25,811 nucleotides of DNA from a virus. The notes beneath the pieces are model-generated. The model had not been told where the DNA came from. It worked only from the letters and a program-made list of their open reading frames with translations, and did no database searches. The stretch spans positions 1-25,811 of the IMG/VR virus record IMGVR_UViG_3300033981_000257; one strand, 5' to 3'. Below, in pieces: positions 6,527 to 12,734 of this stretch. The stretch's first letter is position 1, and the number at the start of each line of letters is the position of its first letter. Made by a program: the position numbers and the translations under genes.

Positions 6527-7211
6527 CGTGAAACCGTGGCGCGTCGCTCAATGAAGACATGATAAACGGCGCACGGTTTTGGCTCGCGAAGTAATCCATG
6601 AACTTGAGCGTGCCCTCGGCGAGCGGGCGATATAGCCACGCGTTGGGGACGCCGTAGGCGTCCGCCACGATGAGCCCGTGCAGCGACTGGCTCACGATGG
6701 CGCTGCAGCTCACGAGCTCGTCGATGATTTCCTCGACCGGGCGTAGCGGACTGATGAAGTGGAACCCGCAGTGCTGCGGGCCACGCTTGACGTCCGAGCA
6801 GTGCGGGATAAATCCAACCTTGCAGGCAAGCTCCGGCTTGAGGCGCGGGGTGTAGAGCCGCGGCAGCAGCAGCGCCGGGTCTCCGTAGACGTCTGGGCAC
6901 TTGATGCCTCTAGAGCGCAAGAATGATCGAGTGATCGGGCCACGCACGGCGTGCACGCGTAGCGTGTTGTAACAGTGCGTTGCATCTTCCTCGTTTGGCG
7001 GGTCGGTCCGCAGCCCGGTGCCCCAAATATGCGCGCCCTCGGTGGCGTGGTGCAACCACGACCCGACCGCAAACAGCGTGGCGTCGCCTTGGTCGCTGTT
7101 GTGCAGCAGCTTGTGTCCCTTGCCCAGCAAGCGCCCGACGATGTACGGAGACAGCGCGTCGCCGAAGTTCATCTGGTCGCCGAAGGTCCAATAGCGAAGG
7201 TTGACGATCAC
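6471..7211 (-). CDS. Polysaccharide pyruvyl transferase family protein
   Basis: This 246-residue protein has the signatures of the polysaccharide pyruvyl transferase family (CsaB/ExoV-like, GT-B-like fold). They are NFGDALSP (15-22), IWGTGL (62-67), VRGPITRSFL (89-98), VYGDPALLLPRLY (108-120), VGFIPHCSD (132-140), and SQSLHGLIVADAYGVPNAW (174-192). Family members move pyruvate from phosphoenolpyruvate to sugars of exopolysaccharide or cell-wall glycans. In a phage, likely targets are host surface glycan (exclusion of rivals) or virion glycan; neither is shown. The start is GTG at 7211, a 4-base overlap with the upstream phosphoesterase gene. It is the last gene of the late operon, a usual place for accessory cargo. 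Confidence 0.85.
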   Translation of the reverse strand: MIVNLRYWTFGDQMNFGDALSPYIVGRLLGKGHKLLHNSDQGDATLFAVGSWLHHATEGAHIWGTGLRTDPPNEEDATHCYNTLRVHAVRGPITRSFLRSRGIKCPDVYGDPALLLPRLYTPRLKPELACKVGFIPHCSDVKRGPQHCGFHFISPLRPVEEIIDELVSCSAIVSQSLHGLIVADAYGVPNAWLYRPLAEGTLKFMDYFASQNRAPFIMSSLSDAPRFHGAGNRVDLSALSGAFPFY

Positions 7212-7951
7212 CCGTATTTTCTCTTCAAGTAATCCATGCGCAGCGGCATTAGATCATAGTCGCCGCGCCGGACACCGTTCAGCACTACGATCCCGTTCCA
7301 CTCTGACCGCTGAACATCGTCGGGGCGATAGCCCTCGTGCTCAAGGTAAAACCGCCCAGCGACTAGGCCGTGCTTGACGTGGTCGGGGTACTGCTTGCTC
7401 GCGTACAGAAAGCCCTGCTGGTGGCCCTGCACGAATGACTTGCCGATGCTGTTTAGTCTATTGACGATGGTGCCGCCGATCGGCTTGCCGCTGAACGGGT
7501 TCGGGAAGTAATGGCAATAAGCCACCCCGTCGATCTCGACGATCTTGAGGAAGCGGTGCCGCTCCCAGTCGAGCGTCTGGCAATTCTGCGACCCGATAAT
7601 GCCCTGCCACTTTGGGTCGTTCTTGGCGATACGGTTGGCGCGGTTCTCGTGGTTGCCCTCAAGGAAGACCCGCCGCGGGTGCCACGTCTTGCTGCGCGAC
7701 CGCTTGATGTAATTGTCAAGTATCCGAAAGGATACATTTCCGGCGTTGATATCTTCCTGGTACCTCGCGCCCTCGAGCTCTGCGCTGCCCTTTTCGGCGT
7801 GGCTGTTGAGCGACGGCAAGTCCCACCAATCTCCCAGGCACACGATCACGTCGGGGCGATAGTCGAGGATCGCCTCGCCGGCCCACTTGACATGATCTGT
7901 GCGGCTCCCCGGCTTGATCTGCGCGTCGGGAATGATGAGGTGGCGCCTCAT
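7208..7951 (-). CDS. Calcineurin-like metallophosphoesterase
   Basis: This 247-residue protein has metallophosphoesterase motifs in order: IPDAQIKPG (D9; Gln11 takes the place of the usual His in DxH), CLGDWWDLPS (G40, D41, D44), LEGNHENR (N100, H101, E102), and FVQGHQQG near residue 176. The family binds two metal ions and hydrolyses phosphate mono- or diesters in nucleotides, nucleic acids or proteins. Phage members with DxQ at the first site form a recognisable subgroup, but their substrate is unknown. ATG at 7951 overlaps the upstream stop (ATGA). Coupling to the pyruvyl transferase suggests the two are made together. Confidence 0.85.
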   Translation of the reverse strand: MRRHLIIPDAQIKPGSRTDHVKWAGEAILDYRPDVIVCLGDWWDLPSLNSHAEKGSAELEGARYQEDINAGNVSFRILDNYIKRSRSKTWHPRRVFLEGNHENRANRIAKNDPKWQGIIGSQNCQTLDWERHRFLKIVEIDGVAYCHYFPNPFSGKPIGGTIVNRLNSIGKSFVQGHQQGFLYASKQYPDHVKHGLVAGRFYLEHEGYRPDDVQRSEWNGIVVLNGVRRGDYDLMPLRMDYLKRKYG

Positions 7952-8250
7952 TCCATCGTGGTCATGGCTTGCTGCAGTAGGTGCCCGAGGCGGTCGACGA
8001 GCTGTTCATTGCGGGACAGGTCATCGTGCCCCGCCACGTCGAGCAGGGCGTGAATCAACTCGTGGGTGAAGACCTGCTGGCGGTTGCTGCCGCGCAGGCT
8101 GGAGACTATCTCGATGCGGTACACGTCCGGCATCCAGATCCCGACGCAATCCTTGCCGTGCTTCCACTTGGACTTGGGGACCGACCGCACCTCGATCGTG
8201 TGACCCGCCAGTTGGAACTTTTTGGGTATGCCGTCGGTGCGCGGCTTCAC
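7948..8250 (-). CDS. Mini zinc metallopeptidase-like protein (HExxH)
   Basis: This 100-residue protein contains VFTHELIHALLDVAG, with the zinc motif H63-E64-L-I-H67, and a downstream acidic residue at NEQLVDRLGHLL (E82) that could be the third ligand, as in gluzincins. It resembles very small ImmA/IrrE- or SprT-like phage proteins. The substrate is unknown; with lysis genes upstream and glycan/phosphate enzymes downstream it could act on host protein or wall peptide. The GTG start at 8250 overlaps the lysozyme stop (GTGA). No signal peptide is seen, so it probably acts in the cytoplasm. Confidence 0.7.
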   Translation of the reverse strand: MKPRTDGIPKKFQLAGHTIEVRSVPKSKWKHGKDCVGIWMPDVYRIEIVSSLRGSNRQQVFTHELIHALLDVAGHDDLSRNEQLVDRLGHLLQQAMTTME

Positions 8251-8711
8251 GGCAGGAGGCCCGCTTCTGCCTTGCGGCGGCGCACGAGGCCCGGCAGCTC
8301 TCGCCCGCCTGCCTTGGTCCAGCGCATGAGCTGCTGTCGTGCTCCCCCCCAGTCCTCGGCCTCGAGTCGCTTGCGCAACGTGCTTGCCCTATACCGTGAG
8401 ACGCCGAGATTGTAAGCAAAATCAATCGCCGCCGCCAACACCTTTGGGTGCTTTATGAGGTTTGGGCTGGATCTCAACACCCCGGCGCCATAATTTGAGC
8501 GCAGCTCGGACAACAGCCACGCCTCCGCCTGCTCGCGGGATATCGGTGGATCATCCATTGATACGCGGGCGCCGTCGGGCTTGAAGACGGTCCCGTAGCC
8601 GATGGTCGGGTATCCCGCCGGGCAGATGTAGGGCCGGCTGCGGAATCCCTCGAAGTGCTTGCAGAGCGCCGCCGCGACCGTTAATGCTTCCTCAAGAGCG
8701 GGTGCGTTCAT
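8247..8711 (-). CDS. Endolysin, GH24 lysozyme (E-8-C-5-T type)
   Basis: This 154-residue muramidase is of the phage lysozyme family. The catalytic segment reads FEGFRSRPYIC then PAGYPTIGYG, giving Glu21, Cys30 and Thr36 with spacings of 8 and 5 residues. Cys replaces the Asp of T4 lysozyme, as in the P21-type enzymes. Later AAAIDFAYNLGV and LMRWTKAGGRELPGLVRRR are typical of the helical lobe. It should cut peptidoglycan between MurNAc and GlcNAc. There is no N-terminal signal-anchor, so it probably needs the holin just upstream for release. ATG at 8711 is preferred to a TTG at 8726; the gene overlaps the holin gene by 20 bases. Confidence 0.9.
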   Translation of the reverse strand: MNAPALEEALTVAAALCKHFEGFRSRPYICPAGYPTIGYGTVFKPDGARVSMDDPPISREQAEAWLLSELRSNYGAGVLRSSPNLIKHPKVLAAAIDFAYNLGVSRYRASTLRKRLEAEDWGGARQQLMRWTKAGGRELPGLVRRRKAEAGLLP

Positions 8712-9162
8712 AGACGCGGCCAACAAACCAAAACGAGAGGATCATATTCAGCACCGCCATGTCGTCGACCGACCACATGGTGGTGATGACAGACTTCCAC
8801 TCTCCGCCCTGCTCGAGCGCGATCAAGTACCCGGCCACCTTCACGAGCGCATAGGCCACCACGAAGAGGTACGTCACGAAGGGCCGCACCAGCGCGGAGA
8901 TCGCCGCGACGACCTTGCCGGCGGCCTGCGCCGTGGCGCTTTGCTCTTTGAATGCCTCGCCGATAGCGTCGACCTCGGCCATCGTCATCTGCGCCTCGGT
9001 CTGACGCATAGCGATCTCGCCCTTTACCTGGGCGAACTTCATCTCGGCTTCGAGCATTCGCAGCTCGTGACCGCGCTCGTTCTTGGCATCAAAGAACTTG
9101 AGCACCTCTGGCGCCAGTCGCAGCACGCCACCGAATACGCCACCAAGGAGTGTCTCAAGCAT
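8692..9162 (-). CDS. Holin, 3-TM (GTA-type) family
   Basis: This 156-residue protein fits the 3-TM holin family also found in gene-transfer agents. A short hydrophobic N-terminus (MLETLLGGVFGGVLRLAPEV) is followed by a charged helical stretch (about 25-80) and then hydrophobic segments at about 91-116 (RPFVTYLFVVAYALVKVAGY) and 137-151 (VLNMILSFWFVGRVY). It should form membrane lesions that let the lysozyme reach the wall. It lies directly before the lysozyme gene and after a small TM gene, a normal lysis cassette. The start has Shine-Dalgarno AAGGTGA upstream. Confidence 0.8.
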   Translation of the reverse strand: MLETLLGGVFGGVLRLAPEVLKFFDAKNERGHELRMLEAEMKFAQVKGEIAMRQTEAQMTMAEVDAIGEAFKEQSATAQAAGKVVAAISALVRPFVTYLFVVAYALVKVAGYLIALEQGGEWKSVITTMWSVDDMAVLNMILSFWFVGRVYERTRS

Positions 9163-9163
9163 G

Positions 9164-9313
9164 TCACTTCACCTTGTTAATTAGGTCAAAGAGCGACTTC
9201 ACCTTTTCCTCGAGCACCGCCACGCGCAGGTCGAGCTTCGAGAGCACAATAATCAACGTGATGACGGCAAGGATCACCGGCCACGCTCTGGTAAATATCT
9301 CGAAGAGGTCCAT
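9164..9313 (-). CDS. Small membrane/coiled-coil lysis-region protein
   Basis: This 49-residue protein begins MDLFEIFTRAWPVILAVITL. It has one N-terminal membrane helix (about 10-25) and a charged heptad-like C-terminus (KLDLRVAVLEEKVKSLFDLI). ATG at 9313 lies three bases after the previous stop, and an AGAGAGGTGA ribosome site precedes it. It ends one base before the holin start. The layout resembles an inner-membrane spanin subunit or a holin regulator, but it is shorter than typical Rz proteins. No outer-membrane partner gene was found. Confidence 0.65.
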   Translation of the reverse strand: MDLFEIFTRAWPVILAVITLIIVLSKLDLRVAVLEEKVKSLFDLINKVK

Positions 9314-9316
9314 GCG

Positions 9317-11245
9317 TCACCTCTCTTCTTGAGTGGATAACAACCCCGGCAGCCGCCCGCCAAACTGGACCGAGCCCATCTTCTTTGCGGCGCGTGTCGC
9401 GGCGTCCTGCATCAGCTTTCTGTCTTCAATGTCGAGCCTGTCGAGTACGGCCATCTGCTGCTGCGGGTCCATCTGCGTGAGCATGCGCGCCATGTCCTCT
9501 CGCACCGCCGGCGTCAAGCCACGGAGCCGGCCGCCAGCGATGTTGAGCAGCGTCATAAATCGCGACGCGTTATTGCCCATCGCAAACTGCGTGATCTGCT
9601 CGGTGCGCGCCAGCTGGTCGACGCCAGCGCCACCGGCCGCCATCCTGCGCGCCGTGTCTGGTCCTATGTTCGGGTTGATCTTGCGGGCAAACTCCTGCAG
9701 GCGGCGCTCTTGCTTGATACGAAGCGCGGCCTGCGCGGCCTGCTCCGGCGTCTCTGCGATGAACTCAAGAAAGTCTCTGTTTTGCTTGCTCGAGACAAGG
9801 GCACGCGCCATGCCTGCGTCGTCCATGCGGGCGAGGTTGTTATAGAAAGCGTCTCGTGCGGTGTCACGCACAATGCCCTGCTGGTCTGGGCTCAATGCGC
9901 GGAGCGCGACCTTGCGATCAGACTCGGACATTGCGCTGAATTTTTGGCCAAGCTCCGATAGCCGTATCAGCTCGGAGTCCTCAAAGAACCGAGCACGCGC
10001 CGCGGCATACTCTGGCACCAACGTCTTGACGCGTGTATCGAGCTGGTCAAAGAGCGCCTTGATACCAGAGGCGTTCACGTCTCCGGCGCGGAATGCCTGG
10101 TCTCGCTTTGCGCCGACTGCACGCATGAGGTAATCCAGCGCGGCCACCGACGGGTAAGCGTTTTGGATTAGGTTCCCCTGTTTATCGACAAGGTCCGGCA
10201 ACTTAATTTTCTCTTGCCGCTGCGCGTTGACCTGCGCCTTTTTATAGAGCGCACGAAGCAACGGGTCGCCGACGATCGTGTTGACGATCTCATCGTCTTG
10301 CACGATCCCGACCGCACGAGCGTCGCCATATAACTGCGTGGCGTTCGCGTTGCGCATGTCCTTGAACTTTTTGAGGACGTCCTGCGTAAACTGACGGTTT
10401 CCGCCGGTCATCTCGTTGACTACCTGCATCACGCGGGCGCCAGAGCCGCCGAGGACATCTTCTGATACCGCACGCGTTACGTCCGCGGCCTGTCCGCCGC
10501 CGAGAGCGGCGCGCTCCGCGGCCATCTGCCCAGACTGGCCCATCATCATCCCGAGCGGGTTGAGCTCGCCGGGTCTCCCCGAGAGGATCTGCTGCCGCAG
10601 CTGGTCCGTCGTCATGCCAGCCTCGCGCATCGCGCCGAGCACCTCCTGCGAGGCAACACGCGGCTCGTCTGGACTGAATGCCCTGCCCATGACAGACCGT
10701 GCGCCACGCGCAAAGTCCATCGCCGCGCCAAAGGCGGGCCCGGTGACCGCGCCGGTTGCGCCGCCCGTGATTGCGCCAGAGGCGCGGCTCCCAGGCTGCG
10801 CCTCGAGGCCGCCCTGCACAGCGCCCGTCGTGCCGCCGATACCGGCCTGCGTCAAGAGACGCCCGCCAGCGCCGGTGACCGAGGTCAGCTTGCCAAACGG
10901 GTTGGGCGACGCCAGCGCGCCGGCAAACTCCGAGGCTGCGTAGGTGAACGGGTTGGCGCGCCGCATGGCCTCACGCTCCGCGGCCTGTTGCTGCATGCTC
11001 TGGCCGTAGGGCATGACCCCAGCGCCAGATTCGATCGCCGCGATGGCCTCGTCGGCGCCGCCATACGTGAGCCCCTGCCCAAAGCCGCGGATCGCGGTCT
11101 GGAGCATCCCAGGCGCCTCCGGCTCTTGAGGCTGGCTCGTGACGCGGGGCATCTTTTGCTGCCTCACGCGCTCAATCACCTCCGGCTTGGTCCCCTCTGG
11201 GAATACCGCGGTCGTGCCGTCTGGCATTGCTACCTTGATGCTCAT
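9317..11245 (-). CDS. Large virion protein, probable internal/ejection protein
   Basis: This 642-residue protein begins MSIKVAMPDGTTAVFPEGT then KPEVIERVRQQ, a start found on many large podovirus structural proteins. A Gly/Ala-rich region (about 50-170, with GFGQGLTYGGADEAIAAIES and ITGGATGAVTGPAFGAAMDF) may interact with membrane, and the rest is helical and charged. Position among the last virion genes, just before the lysis cassette, fits an internal (ejected) protein that helps DNA cross the envelope. No lytic transglycosylase motif is visible. Shine-Dalgarno GAGGGGAT supports ATG at 11245. Confidence 0.65.
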   Translation of the reverse strand: MSIKVAMPDGTTAVFPEGTKPEVIERVRQQKMPRVTSQPQEPEAPGMLQTAIRGFGQGLTYGGADEAIAAIESGAGVMPYGQSMQQQAAEREAMRRANPFTYAASEFAGALASPNPFGKLTSVTGAGGRLLTQAGIGGTTGAVQGGLEAQPGSRASGAITGGATGAVTGPAFGAAMDFARGARSVMGRAFSPDEPRVASQEVLGAMREAGMTTDQLRQQILSGRPGELNPLGMMMGQSGQMAAERAALGGGQAADVTRAVSEDVLGGSGARVMQVVNEMTGGNRQFTQDVLKKFKDMRNANATQLYGDARAVGIVQDDEIVNTIVGDPLLRALYKKAQVNAQRQEKIKLPDLVDKQGNLIQNAYPSVAALDYLMRAVGAKRDQAFRAGDVNASGIKALFDQLDTRVKTLVPEYAAARARFFEDSELIRLSELGQKFSAMSESDRKVALRALSPDQQGIVRDTARDAFYNNLARMDDAGMARALVSSKQNRDFLEFIAETPEQAAQAALRIKQERRLQEFARKINPNIGPDTARRMAAGGAGVDQLARTEQITQFAMGNNASRFMTLLNIAGGRLRGLTPAVREDMARMLTQMDPQQQMAVLDRLDIEDRKLMQDAATRAAKKMGSVQFGGRLPGLLSTQEER

Positions 11246-11256
11246 GTCTTATCCCC

Positions 11257-12456
11257 TCACCAGTTGCCAGCGGCGCCGCTGCGCCTGCCACCGACTCGGT
11301 TTCCGTTTGCGTCGTACTCTTCGACGGGCCCGGCCCGCTCGAGGATGGATCGAATCATCTGCCCCTGCACCGGCGCCGGAAGCATCGGGTTCGGGAACTG
11401 GCGTATACCAATGTCTACGTCTGGACCAGTGATCGGTCCGGTCGGGTTCTGCACCATCGCGATGCCGGCGCCGCCCGTGGTCGACGGCCCGATTAGGTCG
11501 GCGTTGGCAGACTCTACGATTGATCTTCCAAGGTCACCGACAATCGGGAGGCTGGTAATCATCCTCGCGGTGCCGCCTTGCAACACGCGACCGCCGCGTG
11601 TGCTAATCAGTCGCTCGATCTCTTCCGGCGTCATCGTCTTGAGCTTCTCGACGCTCACTCCGGTGAGGTTCGACGCGTAGGTATAGGCAGCGTCGCGGGT
11701 CATGTTCACGCCGGACTGCTGGCGGGCGTTGAGGGTCTCGCCCGCACCGCCCTCTCCCTTCGGCGTGTATGGCGCGCCGACCGGCGTGCCGGTCGTTTGC
11801 CCCGGCGCGATCCACATATCCTGCACGCGACCATCCGCTAGGCGCACCTGCCGCAGCGTCGGCTGCGGAGCTTCTTTTGGCTGCCGCACCTCGCGCTGGA
11901 TAACCCTGCGGTCCTCTGGGTTGCGACGGTTGACAGCCACGAGCCCGACGCCGGGCACGTTTTGGTAAACGTACTCTTCCGGCTTCATGCCCTCCTGGGC
12001 CGCGGTCGCGAGCCCCGGCGAGATCTGCGCCACGTCGAGTCCGGCACGAGTGCCAGAGAGCATCGCCATCGCGGCGGCAGGGTCTTGACGGTAGCGCGAG
12101 GTCAATCGCGTCGCCGGCTCAAGCCCAGGCGCCGTCTCGATCTGGCCGAGAGATTGTCCACCATAGACGCGGCCGGCGATACCCGGCAGCGCGGCCTCTG
12201 CGGCGGCTTGGCGCTCGCGGCCCCTTTGCGCCTCGAGGCGTGCGCCGGTCATGGCGGCTACGCGCTCAAGGTTCGCTGTCGGCGTGGTGCCACGCGCCAT
12301 AGCGTCAAAGATTGCGGTCGCAGCCTGCCTGCGTATAGCTCGGCGTTCTTCCTCTGAGAGGCTCTCGAGGTTCTCTCCGAGCAAGCCGCCGATGTTGCGC
12401 TCAAGGTTTTTCCCAATGCGCTGCGGAATTTTTCTCAATGCGTCAAGCAATGCCAT
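11257..12456 (-). CDS. Virion-associated protein, probable internal protein
   Basis: This 399-residue protein begins MALLDALRKIPQRIGKNLER. The N-terminal 100 residues are charged and helical; the middle is rich in Ala, Gln and Pro (about 165-240, with VYQNVPGVGLVAVNRRNPED); the C-terminal part has TMTPEEIERLISTRGGR and Gly-rich stretches. I do not recognise the family. Position between the repeat fibre gene and the 642-residue protein suggests a component of the ejectosome or tail. ATG at 12456 is chosen because GGGAG lies about 8 bases upstream; a TTG two codons earlier overlaps the previous stop. Confidence 0.6.
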   Translation of the reverse strand: MALLDALRKIPQRIGKNLERNIGGLLGENLESLSEEERRAIRRQAATAIFDAMARGTTPTANLERVAAMTGARLEAQRGRERQAAAEAALPGIAGRVYGGQSLGQIETAPGLEPATRLTSRYRQDPAAAMAMLSGTRAGLDVAQISPGLATAAQEGMKPEEYVYQNVPGVGLVAVNRRNPEDRRVIQREVRQPKEAPQPTLRQVRLADGRVQDMWIAPGQTTGTPVGAPYTPKGEGGAGETLNARQQSGVNMTRDAAYTYASNLTGVSVEKLKTMTPEEIERLISTRGGRVLQGGTARMITSLPIVGDLGRSIVESANADLIGPSTTGGAGIAMVQNPTGPITGPDVDIGIRQFPNPMLPAPVQGQMIRSILERAGPVEEYDANGNRVGGRRSGAAGNW

Positions 12457-12458
12457 TG

Positions 12459-12734
12459 TCAATCTCCCAAGAGGCCGCCGCGTACCTTGCGACCGCCATA
12501 CATGCTGTACATGCCGCCATAGTATTTGTTCGGGTCATAGACTGGCGCGCCGCCCTTCCCTTGCGCTGCCTTTCCGAGGAACGACGCCAGGTCTTCCTCT
12601 TCGCCGCCCTCTGCGCCCATGCCAGAAAGCTGCCCAAGAATATCCATTAAGCCGCCCTTCTTTTTCTTTGCCATCTCGCGCAGCAGCGGATTGGTCTCCG
12701 CGCTGAACACCGTAGGCCCGCCAGAGACTTGCAT
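12459..12734 (-). CDS. Small hypothetical virion-region protein
   Basis: This 91-residue protein has a basic patch (MAKKKKGGLMDILGQLSG), an acidic patch (AEGGEEEDLASFLGK) and a Gly/Tyr-rich end (NKYYGGMYSMYGGRKVRGGL). The ATG at 12734 overlaps the stop of the large repeat-fibre gene by one base (TAATG), so translation is likely coupled. No family is recognised. Neighbours suggest a virion or assembly role. Confidence 0.65.
   Translation of the reverse strand: MQVSGGPTVFSAETNPLLREMAKKKKGGLMDILGQLSGMGAEGGEEEDLASFLGKAAQGKGGAPVYDPNKYYGGMYSMYGGRKVRGGLLGD

Noticed and set aside
8247-8726. Signal-anchor (SAR) endolysin with TTG start at 8726
   Set aside because: The N-terminus lacks a long hydrophobic segment with either start, and no ribosome site supports the TTG.
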